Assembly: GCF_023824195.1 (NCBI RefSeq)
Contig: NZ_CP085442.1
Coordinates: forward strand, 2,704,001-2,768,000
From: Priestia megaterium
Lineage (GTDB): Bacteria > Bacillota > Bacilli > Bacillales > Bacillaceae_H
DNA: 64,000 bases
Direction of reading: 5' to 3'
Of this stretch, positions 17,594 to 26,039 are shown in pieces; position 1 is the first letter of the stretch, and every line of letters begins with the position of its first letter. Position numbers and translations under genes: made by a program. The notes under the pieces are model-generated. The model was given only the letters and a program-made list of their open reading frames with translations, had not been told where the DNA came from and did no database searches.

Positions 17594-18006
17594 ATCCCAA
17601 CGCCTCCACTGCTTTTTAATCGTTTTATTTCTTGTACAATAGCAGGCGAAAGCGTAATTTCACTTGTTTCTTCATTTTCTGCTTTTATTAATTCAAGAAC
17701 TTCATGAAGTTCTCGCATTTGTGCTTTAAGGTGATCAATTTTTTTAAAGCGTTCCTTTACGTATACCATATATTCGACCGCTTGATGATGACTTAAAGGA
17801 CGCCCGGTAAAAAATTTTCGAAACGGTGATAGTGATTGATACCAAGCTTCTTCAGCACGTTTCTTCTCTTCGTATTTACTAATTTTCGTTTTTATATCTT
17901 CTATTTCTTGTGCTTTAGCTTCTTTTAACTTCATTATAAATTCAATTAATTTTAATTGAGGCAATGTAATGACCACATTATGATAAAGTTCATCCACTAT
18001 AACCAT
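17590..18006 (-). CDS. Coiled-coil protein translationally coupled to amtB
   Basis: I do not recognise this 138-aa protein. It is highly charged and mainly helical, with long Lys/Glu-rich stretches (LKEAKAQEIEDIKTKISKYE; FKKIDHLKAQMRELHEVLEL) that predict coiled coil. A central loop has an aromatic patch (AWYQSLSPFRKFFTGRPLS). Its stop overlaps the amtB start as ATGA, so the two are made together. The place normally held by a PII gene in amt operons is occupied by this gene, which suggests a partner or regulator of the channel. That is inference only. Confidence 0.75.
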   Translation of the reverse strand: MVIVDELYHNVVITLPQLKLIEFIMKLKEAKAQEIEDIKTKISKYEEKKRAEEAWYQSLSPFRKFFTGRPLSHHQAVEYMVYVKERFKKIDHLKAQMRELHEVLELIKAENEETSEITLSPAIVQEIKRLKSSGGVGI

Positions 18007-18435
18007 GTTATATCTCCTTACATAAGATGTTATATTTTGATTATATGTAGAACACTATAGTAAGTCAATGTAATTTTTTGAAAACTCTTTAAATAGTAAA
18101 TGCGCCCTATCTTTTTAATACTTATAGAATATTAAGTTCGTATGTGTTGAAATATGACGTTATTTGTTTTATCGTAGGAAGAGGAATCATGTTAGTTCCC
18201 TAGTTTAATTTTATTTACCTAGGCAATTATTCGCTTTATTTTTTATAAACTTTTATTAAACAAAGGGTTACGAGGTTCTTCGCTTATTTTTTCAACGAAA
18301 TGAGTTGATTTTATCTCGTATTAAAATTAAAATAGAATTATGTGCAAGATTTCACAACTTCACAATGTAGTTTGAAAGTCTAGCAGATAACTAGGAACTA
18401 CATATGCAACAGTATCCAGCAAAGGAGGACTTTTC
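18007..18435. other. Divergent regulatory region between the amt pair and yjlC-ndh
   Basis: About 430 bp without a credible gene. The right part has a Rex-like operator at 18340-18357 and the SD AAAGGAGG just before yjlC. I looked for a TnrA/GlnR box (TGTNA N7 TNACA) near the amt side and found only poor matches. Confidence 0.6.
18340..18357 (+). promoter_or_regulatory. Rex-type redox operator upstream of yjlC-ndh
   Basis: ATGTGCAAGATTTCACAA matches the Rex consensus TTGTGAAATATTTCACAA at 15 of 18 positions. A further TTCACAA-like half lies just downstream at 18359-18365. Rex senses the NADH/NAD ratio and represses yjlC-ndh in B. subtilis, so the position agrees with known biology. Confidence 0.7.
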
Positions 18436-18888
18436 ATGTCTCAATCAACTATTCAAAAATCAGCTGCAGAGGAAAATGCTGCTGTACAAACAGAAGCGGC
18501 AGTTAACAAAGGTCAAGCGGATGTGTTAGATCAATTGTTAAAGCCTGAAGTACAAGAAGCTCTTACTGTTCTTGTAGATAATTTACCAAAATTATCTGAA
18601 ATGGTAACGGTGCTTACAAAAACTTACGACGTTGCGCAATCATTATTAACTGACGACGTATTAAAAGAAGATCTACTTGGTGGAGTAAAAGAATTTATCG
18701 AGCCAGTAGAAGGAACAGTAAAAGGTCTTGCAGCTACTGCAATCGAAGCAAACGATCGTGCAGAAGCAAATGCTTCTAATTCAATCGGTTTATTCGGTTT
18801 ATTACGCATGCTTAAAGATCCACAAGCTCAAAAACTATTCCGCTTTGCACAAGCGTATTTAGACATTACAAACGAAAAACAAAAATAA
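18436..18888 (+). CDS. yjlC: DUF1641 protein YjlC, partner gene of NADH dehydrogenase
   Basis: A 150-aa soluble protein of the DUF1641 family. Its core LDQLLKPEVQEALTVLVDNL, then LPKLSEMVTVLTKTYDVAQS and a later LLRMLKDPQAQKLFRFAQAY, are typical. The first 30 residues are Ala/Glu/Gln-rich and probably disordered. It is encoded 33 bp before ndh, as in B. subtilis yjlC-yjlD. Its function is not established; association with NDH-2 or membrane redox enzymes is inferred from gene order. SD AAAGGAGG suggests strong translation, and codon use is biased towards A/T-ending preferred codons, as in ndh. Confidence 0.9.
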   Translation: MSQSTIQKSAAEENAAVQTEAAVNKGQADVLDQLLKPEVQEALTVLVDNLPKLSEMVTVLTKTYDVAQSLLTDDVLKEDLLGGVKEFIEPVEGTVKGLAATAIEANDRAEANASNSIGLFGLLRMLKDPQAQKLFRFAQAYLDITNEKQK

Positions 18889-18921
18889 TTTTCATTAAAA
18901 AGTGTGGACGGAGGATCGACT

Positions 18922-20100
18922 ATGTCAAAACATATTTTAATTTTAGGCGGCGGTTACGGTGGTTTATTAACTGCAATGACAGCTCGCCAACACCTAAGTG
19001 CGGATGAAGCAAAAATTACAGTAGTGAACCGTTTTGCTACTCACCAAATCATTACAGAATTACACCGTCTAGCTGTAGGCGGCGTTTCTGAACAAGCGGT
19101 AGCTTTACCACTTGATAAATTACTTAAAAACTACAACGTTGATTTAAAAATTGCAACGGTAAAAGAAATCTCACCAGATCAACGTGAAGTATCTCTTGAA
19201 GATGGTACAAAATTAAGCTACGACTACCTTGTTACAGCTTTAGGTAGTGAAACTGCTTACTTCGGTATCCCTGGTTTAGAAGAGCACAGCTTCGTTCTTA
19301 AATCAGTAAATGATGCAAACCGTTTACGTGCACACGTAGAAGCTTGTATCGCTGAATACAGCAAAACAAAAAATAAAGCTGACGGTACAATCGTAGTTGG
19401 CGGCGGCGGATTAACAGGTATCGAACTTGTTGGTGAATACGCTGACTTAATGCCAAGCCTATGTCTAAAACACGGTGTTGATCCAAAAGAAATTTCTCTA
19501 TACTGTGTAGAAGCAGCTCCTACAGTTCTTCCAGGCTTCCCTGCTGAATTAGTAGAGCGCGCTCAATCAAGCTTAACAAAACGTGGCGTTACATTCGTTA
19601 CTGGTACACCTGTAACAAAAATGGATGCTACAACTGTTGAACTTAAAGACGGCAGCAAAATTGAAACAAAAACAATGGTATGGACTGGCGGAGTTCAAGG
19701 TAACTCTGTAGTTGCTAACTCAGGTATCGAAGTAAACCGCGGTCGTGCACTTGTAAATGAATTCTTACAATCTACATCTCATAAAGATGTATTCCTTGCT
19801 GGTGACTCAGCAGTTGTAATGGGTCCAGAAGGTCGCCCTTACCCACCTACTGCTCAATTAGCTTGGCAAATGGGTGAAGTTGTAGGCGTGAACTTAGCAG
19901 TAGCTATTCGCGGCGGAGCAATGGAATCATTCGTTCCTGTCTTCTCTGGTACACTAGGAAGTCTTGGACGCAAAGATGCAATTGGTACAATCGGCGGAAA
20001 CAAAACGCAATTAAAAGGTTTACCAGCATCACTTATGAAAGAAGCAAGTAACGTTCGTTACTTATCTCATATCAAAGGATTATTCGCATTAGCTTATTAA
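18922..20100 (+). CDS. ndh: Type II NADH dehydrogenase (Ndh, YjlD-like)
   Basis: This single-subunit, non-proton-pumping flavoenzyme passes electrons from NADH to menaquinone at the inner face of the membrane. The 392-aa protein has an N-terminal FAD dinucleotide fold (ILILGGGYGGLLTAMTAR), the NADH-binding fold (TIVVGGGGLTGIELVGEYAD) and the second FAD block VFLAGDSAVVMGPEG, followed by PTAQLAWQMG. I used the ATG at 18922, behind SD GGAGG; the frame could extend to a GTG at 18904 that precedes the SD. The Rex-like operator upstream of yjlC points to induction at high NADH. Confidence 0.94.
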   Translation: MSKHILILGGGYGGLLTAMTARQHLSADEAKITVVNRFATHQIITELHRLAVGGVSEQAVALPLDKLLKNYNVDLKIATVKEISPDQREVSLEDGTKLSYDYLVTALGSETAYFGIPGLEEHSFVLKSVNDANRLRAHVEACIAEYSKTKNKADGTIVVGGGGLTGIELVGEYADLMPSLCLKHGVDPKEISLYCVEAAPTVLPGFPAELVERAQSSLTKRGVTFVTGTPVTKMDATTVELKDGSKIETKTMVWTGGVQGNSVVANSGIEVNRGRALVNEFLQSTSHKDVFLAGDSAVVMGPEGRPYPPTAQLAWQMGEVVGVNLAVAIRGGAMESFVPVFSGTLGSLGRKDAIGTIGGNKTQLKGLPASLMKEASNVRYLSHIKGLFALAY

Positions 20101-20107
20101 TCCGTCT

Positions 20108-20143
20108 TAAAACGAAAGAGGAATTCTCCTCTTTCGTTTTTTT
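20108..20143 (+). terminator. Bidirectional intrinsic terminator between ndh and the malate permease
   Basis: The perfect hairpin AAAACGAAAGAGGA / TCCTCTTTCGTTTT has an A-tract and a T-tract, and so can serve the two convergent operons. Confidence 0.9.
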
Positions 20144-20145
20144 AT

Positions 20146-21102
20146 TTACATAAGCCAAGAAATAAGAAGCGGCAGCGTAACCAACGATAAAATAGCACTA
20201 ATGACAAAAGCAGATGCCGTTTCGTTTTCCAAGCTTTCAAACCGCAAAGCAATCATCGCAGCTACAGCAGACCCAGGAAAAGCTACCAGTAAAATAGCTT
20301 TTGTCACTTCATCTGAAGACAACCCTATCCATACTGCAATTCCAAGCATAACGATGGGTTGAACCGCTACTTTTAAGACAGCGATCCCAAGCGCACCTTT
20401 ACTGAAGTTAATTTTTCCAATTCCAATCGTTACTCCTACCGCAAATAAAGCCGCTCCCGATGTGATACTTCCGATTTGATCAAGCATATCCTGTAAAAGT
20501 TTAGGTGACTGAAAGCCGCAAAGCGTTAAAATTACTCCAATTAACGGTACACATGCCAAAGGCTCAGATAAACCATGCAAAATGGAATGAACCGTTACTT
20601 TAAATAAACTTGTTTTCTCTCCCCCTTCTTTTCGTCCCCGTTGTCCAACGGTTCCTAAAATCGTTGCCAGCGGATCTAAAATCGCATTTACAACAATTCC
20701 GGTTATGGCAATTGGAATCGCTACTGCGCCTGCACCGAACAATCCTCCGAGTACTGGAATGCCCATAAAAGCAAACGTTGGCTGAGCTGAGTTTAGGGCA
20801 AACATAGAAGAGGCAGTTAACGTATACTTCCCTGCATACTTCACGATGAGCAATATAATGAGATAAAACCCGACGATTCCCAAAATCAGCGCTACTAAAA
20901 ACGGCCATTCGTCTATGAGTGTTTTTCTTGGTGTTGTCGTTACACCTACAAATAAGTGTGCAGGAAGCGCAAACTTCGTTACTAATGTGTTGAGCCCCTT
21001 AGACGTTTGCTTATCAAATTTTTTAAAATGCCCTGCTAAATAACCAAGCAAAATGACAAAAAAGATAGGCGCGAGAATGAGAAAAATTTGACCTATGCTC
21101 AT
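20146..21102 (-). CDS. ywkB: AEC-family malate permease (YwkB-like), copy 1
   Basis: An auxin efflux carrier (AEC) family transporter with about 10 membrane helices, 318 aa. Family features are [20 protein letters not shown], the central [19 protein letters not shown] and the C-terminal [20 protein letters not shown]. It starts 12 bp after the malic enzyme stop, the same pairing as ywkA-ywkB in B. subtilis, so malate or a similar dicarboxylate is the probable substrate (inference). A clearly related copy lies at 31928-32884. Confidence 0.9.
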   Translation of the reverse strand: MSIGQIFLILAPIFFVILLGYLAGHFKKFDKQTSKGLNTLVTKFALPAHLFVGVTTTPRKTLIDEWPFLVALILGIVGFYLIILLIVKYAGKYTLTASSMFALNSAQPTFAFMGIPVLGGLFGAGAVAIPIAITGIVVNAILDPLATILGTVGQRGRKEGGEKTSLFKVTVHSILHGLSEPLACVPLIGVILTLCGFQSPKLLQDMLDQIGSITSGAALFAVGVTIGIGKINFSKGALGIAVLKVAVQPIVMLGIAVWIGLSSDEVTKAILLVAFPGSAVAAMIALRFESLENETASAFVISAILSLVTLPLLISWLM

Positions 21103-21114
21103 TTATCATTCACC

Positions 21115-22818
21115 TCATTCATTTTTTGCCTTAACCGGTTTATAAACAGGCTGCCATACCGCTGCTTCTACAAGTTCATTTACATTTTGCTCGGTAACAG
21201 TTGCTACGTTATCTTTTACAGCAGCATCGGCAACTGCTACAGCAACCGCCTTTGATACTTTTTGAAGATCTTTAATGTTGGGAAGAAGCGTATCTCCTTT
21301 TGTGTCTGTTTCTGCTATACGCGCTACTGCATTGGCTGCTTCTGCAAACATAGATTCAGTAAACTTTTGAGCGCGAACCACAATTGCACCTAAACCAAGA
21401 CCAGGAAACACAAACGCATTATTAGCCTGTCCGATTTCATAAGTGTGTCCGTTATATTCAACGGGTTCAAATGGACTTCCCGTTGCAATAAGGGCTTTTC
21501 CTTCCGTCCATTTTATAATATTTTCCGGAACAGCTTCAGCAAGTTTAGTTGGGTTTGAAAGCGGCATAATCACCGGGCGCTCTACATGTTTTGCCATTTC
21601 TTTAATAATTTCTTCGGTAAAAGCATCCGTGACGCCTGACGTTCCAATTAAAATCGTTGGCTTCACTTGCTTGACAAGCTCCAACAGTGAAATTTTATTT
21701 TCATCGTCTTTTTCCCATTCTTTAATCTCTTCATTTTGGCGAACATATGGCTGTTGAAAAGGAGCTAAATCTTCCATATCTTCGGTTAACAGACCTCTGT
21801 AATCATATGCCCAAAAACGATCATATGCTTCTTCTTCAGACAGCCCTTCAAGCATCATCGCACTATGAATACGATCAGCATTCCCAATTCCAGCAGATCC
21901 CGGTCCAAATACAACAACCCGCTGATCTTTTAAAGGCGTTCCTGTAATACGCACGGCTGTTAAAACGGCTGCAAGAGTAATTACTCCCGTTCCTTGAATA
22001 TCATCATTAAACGTTAAAATTTTATCGCCGTATTCTTTCATAATGTGACGCGCGTTAATATTCCCAAGATCCTCCCAATGAAGAAGCGCTTTAGGAAACT
22101 TGGTCGTTATTTCTTTTACAAATTGAGCAATAAAGCGATTATAGTCTTCTCCTTTTACTCGTTCATGACGATTTCCTAAATACAAAGGATCTTCAAGAAG
22201 CTTTTTGTTATTGGTCCCCATGTCAAGAACAACAGGCAGTACGCGGCTTGGGTCAATTCCTGCTGCAGCTGTGTAGACCGCTAACTTTCCAACTGCAATA
22301 TTTATTCCTCCTACACCCCAGTCCCCGATGCCGAGAATACTTTCTGAATCCGTTACAACAAGCAAATCAATATCTTCGCTGTCGAGTCCTAAGTTTTCAA
22401 TCGCATCACTTAATCGATCCGCTTCATTTACAGATAAATATAGTCCGTCAGGTCGATGGTATTCATGGCTGTATTCTTGGATGGATTGACCTACAGTAGG
22501 CGTGTAAATAATAGGAAGCATTTCACTTAAATGATCGGTTAATAAACGATAAAATAAGACGACGTTCCGGTTATGTAGATCATTCAACGAATTATTTTTT
22601 TGAAGATCATTCGGTGCTTTTTTGAACTGCTCATATGCTCTTTTCACCTGTTCTTCTAACGTTAAAACCGTTGGAGGAAGAAGTCCCTGCAGATGAAGGT
22701 TTTCTCTTTCTTCTTCAGTAAAAGCAGAACCTTTATTTAAATAAGAAGTGGATAAAACTGATTTTCCTTTTAGTGAAGTTGAAATTGCCCCATCTTTTTC
22801 TACTTTATATGCTCTCAT
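21115..22818 (-). CDS. maeA: NAD-type malic enzyme
   Basis: Oxidatively decarboxylates malate to pyruvate with NAD. Length is 567 aa, the large malic enzyme class. Key blocks are [40 protein letters not shown] (malate and metal site), [33 protein letters not shown] (the DDIQGT metal motif) and the NAD fold [18 protein letters not shown]. It forms an operon with the malate permease gene 12 bp downstream, a malate uptake-and-use unit. Control by a malate-sensing two-component system is known in B. subtilis; I see no such genes here. Confidence 0.93.
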   Translation of the reverse strand: MRAYKVEKDGAISTSLKGKSVLSTSYLNKGSAFTEEERENLHLQGLLPPTVLTLEEQVKRAYEQFKKAPNDLQKNNSLNDLHNRNVVLFYRLLTDHLSEMLPIIYTPTVGQSIQEYSHEYHRPDGLYLSVNEADRLSDAIENLGLDSEDIDLLVVTDSESILGIGDWGVGGINIAVGKLAVYTAAAGIDPSRVLPVVLDMGTNNKKLLEDPLYLGNRHERVKGEDYNRFIAQFVKEITTKFPKALLHWEDLGNINARHIMKEYGDKILTFNDDIQGTGVITLAAVLTAVRITGTPLKDQRVVVFGPGSAGIGNADRIHSAMMLEGLSEEEAYDRFWAYDYRGLLTEDMEDLAPFQQPYVRQNEEIKEWEKDDENKISLLELVKQVKPTILIGTSGVTDAFTEEIIKEMAKHVERPVIMPLSNPTKLAEAVPENIIKWTEGKALIATGSPFEPVEYNGHTYEIGQANNAFVFPGLGLGAIVVRAQKFTESMFAEAANAVARIAETDTKGDTLLPNIKDLQKVSKAVAVAVADAAVKDNVATVTEQNVNELVEAAVWQPVYKPVKAKNE

Positions 22819-23171
22819 GTTTTTTTACCTCTTTTCCTAAACAATTAGATAGGGTTAGGTTCAGCAAAGAGATATATTTTTAACCATTTATTTTTAATGA
22901 AAACACAAAAAGAGATTGAGACATAACTATATCAACCTAATTTAAAGACGAACAAACGGGATAAATGAGCTAGTATGGATCACTTGTTACAACACTTTTG
23001 ATTTCCGTGCATGACTTCGCTTTCTTCGGGAGTCTTCGCCTTGCCCTCCAATCCACAGCTAGAAGCAACTACATACATAAAACCTGCGTTCACTCTAACA
23101 ATAAAAAAATCCGAACGATTCATCGTTCGGATCTTCCTTAAACGAAAATACGTTTTTCCCCGCCTCGTTTT
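22819..23171. repeat. Gene-free stretch with an intergenic-repeat-like segment and a terminator
   Basis: From about 22910 to 23060 the sequence GAGATTGAGACATAACTAT, and on the minus strand GGAGGGCAAGGCGAAGACTC followed by CCGAAGAAAGCGAAG, resembles interspersed intergenic repeats I remember from Bacillus genomes. Family assignment is from memory and the borders are not clear. No open frame is convincing. A strong terminator at 23102-23133 closes the downstream minus-strand gene. Confidence 0.45.
23102..23133 (-). terminator. Intrinsic terminator after the M20 amidohydrolase (copy 1 of a repeated terminator)
   Basis: The hairpin ATCCGAACGAT / ATCGTTCGGAT with a two-base loop is preceded by a run of A, that is a T-tract on the minus strand. 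The same hairpin and left flank recur at 41586-41617. Confidence 0.88.
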
Positions 23172-24623
23172 TTATACCACGCTATAGTCTTCTTGCTCAC
23201 TTTCTGAGTAATTAGGTGGCTGTATATGTGAAGGCACAAGACACTCATAGCTTTCCCCTTCTAGCCTACCCTCTAGCTCTTGTTTAGCTTGACTAATCAG
23301 CTCTTGATTTTCTATCATTTCAATCGCCGTAGCCGCGATGGCCTTTCCAGCCAATAACATCGCATTATGAGCATACTCCGTTTTCCCTTGAGCAACAGCT
23401 TGCCATGTATGAAACGGCGTAGCATAAGCCCACGTTGCGGTCACACACTGTGCAGTTGGAACATTCCAGCTAACGTCTGCGACATCAGTTGATCCTGTCA
23501 TAAAGGAAACATTTTTAGACATAGGAGCAATTTGGTTGAAGACTGGATGATTCGCTAAAGCTTTGTCTAGCAGTGAACCCACTTGTTTTTTTGCTGTTTC
23601 TTTATCTTCAGCGGATGTAGACTCGTAAATAGCTTTGGCAAAAGCTATTTCTTCTTGTTTCACTTCAGCCAAATTTATCTGCATCATTTGCTTATGCATA
23701 AGCTGCTCCATTGTTTGATTTGGAATTAGATTAGCGCAGGCTCCTTGAATTTCCTGTTCCATTTGTGTTTCAGTCATTAAAGCCGCTCCCTTTGCAATTT
23801 TCACAACCCGTTCATAAAGTTCTTTTACTTGAGATGACTTTGGAGCACGAATTAAGTACATGACTTCGGCTTCTGCTTGAACAACATTAGGAGAGATGCC
23901 TCCGCTGTTTGTAATGGCATAGTGTACGCGCGCTTCATCTATCATATGCTCACGCATATAATTCACGCCAATATTCATCAACTCTACAGCGTCTAAAGCG
24001 CTTCTGCCAAGATGAGGACTAGCAGCTGCATGACTGCTTCTTCCTTTAAATTTAAAAGTTGCTTGCATAACCGCATTCGATGACGTATGCATAACACCAT
24101 TAACGGTAGCCGGATGCCATGAAAACGCGACGTCTACATCTTGAAAAAATCCTTCTCGTACCATATACGTCTTTCCGTAACCACTTTCTTCGGCTGGACA
24201 TCCATAGTATCGAACGGTCCCCGGAACATTTTTTTCTTTTAAATATTCTTTGACAGCAAGTGCAGCTGCTAGTGAGCCTACTCCAAGTAGGTTATGTCCA
24301 CACCCATGGCCATTTCCGTTTTTTTTGACTGGATCTGCTGCTGCGCACTTATCTTTTTGACTCAGCCCTGTAAGCGCATCGTATTCACCGAGAATAGCGA
24401 TGATCGGATAACCGTGCCCGTAGCTTCCAATAAAACCTGTTTCAAGGTTGGCGATATGTGTACGAAGCGTAAACTCTTCTTTTTCTAACATGTCGCAGAT
24501 CAGCTGTGCCGACTTATACTCTTCAAACCTTGTTTCTGCATATTCCCATATTTGATCACTGATTTGAGTTAGCTCGTTTCGCTTTTTTTCAATAAGTTTT
24601 TCGACTTCTTTTATAATATCCAT
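23172..24623 (-). CDS. M20 family amidohydrolase, AbgB-like
   Basis: A cytosolic metallo-hydrolase of the M20D/AbgB type that cleaves amide bonds of N-acylated amino acids, for example p-aminobenzoyl-glutamate in E. coli AbgB. The 483-aa protein has AILGEYDALTGLSQKDKC, the metal motif GNGHGCGHNLLGVGSLAA, PAEESGYGKTYMVREG and SWHPATVNGVMHTSSNAVMQ. I chose ATG 24623 with SD AAGGAG; the frame extends to 24647 without support. It is 23 bp downstream of an MFS gene, a likely uptake-and-hydrolysis pair whose substrate is unknown. Confidence 0.87.
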   Translation of the reverse strand: MDIIKEVEKLIEKKRNELTQISDQIWEYAETRFEEYKSAQLICDMLEKEEFTLRTHIANLETGFIGSYGHGYPIIAILGEYDALTGLSQKDKCAAADPVKKNGNGHGCGHNLLGVGSLAAALAVKEYLKEKNVPGTVRYYGCPAEESGYGKTYMVREGFFQDVDVAFSWHPATVNGVMHTSSNAVMQATFKFKGRSSHAAASPHLGRSALDAVELMNIGVNYMREHMIDEARVHYAITNSGGISPNVVQAEAEVMYLIRAPKSSQVKELYERVVKIAKGAALMTETQMEQEIQGACANLIPNQTMEQLMHKQMMQINLAEVKQEEIAFAKAIYESTSAEDKETAKKQVGSLLDKALANHPVFNQIAPMSKNVSFMTGSTDVADVSWNVPTAQCVTATWAYATPFHTWQAVAQGKTEYAHNAMLLAGKAIAATAIEMIENQELISQAKQELEGRLEGESYECLVPSHIQPPNYSESEQEDYSVV

Positions 24624-24646
24624 GAAACCCTCTCCTTTTTTCTTCA

Positions 24647-25882
24647 TTATTTAACAGCGTTTTGTGTTTCCAATACCACTTTTGCAGGTCGAATCGAAAA
24701 CAACGAAATAGCACAGACAAGAGCGCAGATAATTAATAAAGCAAATGCTGCATTATACGACCCGCCAAACGATTGTACTAAAAAGCCAATGAGCATCGGT
24801 GTTAATACGCCGGCTGCTTGAGCTCCTGTATTAATAAAACCATTTGCTGAACCGACCACTGATTCAGGCAACATTTTTAAAGGAGCTGAAGCGATTAAAA
24901 TCACATTAAACGAAAACAGTAAAGTGACTGCACTTTGAAAAACGATAAACATGCCTACGCTAGGTGAAATGGCCATTAAGCAAAGAAAAACGCCCATCAG
25001 TAAGCCAAACACCGCCGCTATCGTCTTGTCTTTTCCATCCGGAAGCTTGTCTAAAACAAAGCCGCTAACAAACATCCCGATAATACCTACAAATGCTGGG
25101 ATAGCGGAAAGAAAACCAATGTCCGTTAAATTTAAATGTCGTACTTCGGCTAGATATGTAGGCATCCACGACATGAGTCCCCAGTTAATGGCGTAAATAC
25201 TGAAGTATGCAATAAATAAATTCCAAATCATCGGAGTTTTGACAATTTCTTTTAATGTCATCTGCTTAGCTGGAATAGCAGATACCTCTCTTTTTCCTCT
25301 CTGCTGCTTTTCTTTTAATAAAAATACAAACAGTATCGTAATAACGAGCCCGATGGCTCCTATGATATAAAAGATACTTCTCCAGCTTATCGTTTGCATC
25401 AGCTGCGTCGCTAGAATCGGTGTAACCACGCCCATAATCGTACCTGACGATAACAAAAAGGACATGGCTCTACTGCGTTCTTGCTGAGGAAACCACCCTG
25501 CGATTCCTTTTGATGCAGATGGAAAATAGCTCCCTTCCCCTAATCCAAATAAAAAGCGAATGATAATGATAGAAGCAAAAGACCAGGCCATTCCGGTAAA
25601 AACCGTAAACAAAGACCATAAAAGCACGGCAATTGTAATGACTTTTTTAAATCCAAAGCGATCTGCTAGCCATCCACCAGGTATTTGCATCAGTGCATAG
25701 CCTGCAAAGAAACTGCTTAAAATGATGCCTGTAGAAGAGGCATTAAGATGTAAATCTTTTGAAATATCTAAAATAGCGTAATTAATAATAAAACGATCTA
25801 AGTTTCCAAGCGACCAGCCTAAAAATAATAAAAATAAAATGACGTATTTCCAGTTCGACCTTGCTAGCATAAATGCGCTCAT
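24647..25882 (-). CDS. MFS transporter, anion:cation symporter-like
   Basis: A 12-helix major facilitator, 411 aa. MFS signatures include the first-loop motif GGWLADRFGFKKV, RFLFGLGEGSYFPSASKGIA and FVSGFVLDKLPDGKDK at the midpoint. The N-terminal WSLGNLDRFIINYAILDISK recalls the ACS family that imports organic anions such as hexuronates and phthalate. It is the first gene of a two-gene operon with the AbgB-like hydrolase and faces a GAF/PucR-type activator gene, so it probably imports an acidic N-acyl amino acid or aromatic conjugate (inference). Confidence 0.88.
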   Translation of the reverse strand: MSAFMLARSNWKYVILFLLFLGWSLGNLDRFIINYAILDISKDLHLNASSTGIILSSFFAGYALMQIPGGWLADRFGFKKVITIAVLLWSLFTVFTGMAWSFASIIIIRFLFGLGEGSYFPSASKGIAGWFPQQERSRAMSFLLSSGTIMGVVTPILATQLMQTISWRSIFYIIGAIGLVITILFVFLLKEKQQRGKREVSAIPAKQMTLKEIVKTPMIWNLFIAYFSIYAINWGLMSWMPTYLAEVRHLNLTDIGFLSAIPAFVGIIGMFVSGFVLDKLPDGKDKTIAAVFGLLMGVFLCLMAISPSVGMFIVFQSAVTLLFSFNVILIASAPLKMLPESVVGSANGFINTGAQAAGVLTPMLIGFLVQSFGGSYNAAFALLIICALVCAISLFSIRPAKVVLETQNAVK

Positions 25883-26039
25883 CTCCTTTTTATTCCATTT
25901 AATGTAATGTTTTGTAACAAATCGATTCGTTATATAAATATTAAAAAATTCTGACTATTTTTTCAATGTGTATTTCTATATAATAAGAACTATAACTATG
26001 TATTTTTTTACATTAAGTAGTCTATAAGGGGTTGTTAAC

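Noticed and set aside
18010..18060. Possible TnrA/GlnR box before the amt pair
   Set aside because: Best alignments miss the invariant T and ACA positions of TGTNA-N7-TNACA.
25938..25958. CodY-like AAAATTCTGACTATT between the MFS and GAF-regulator genes
   Set aside because: Only about 11 of 15 positions match, which is expected by chance in DNA this AT-rich.
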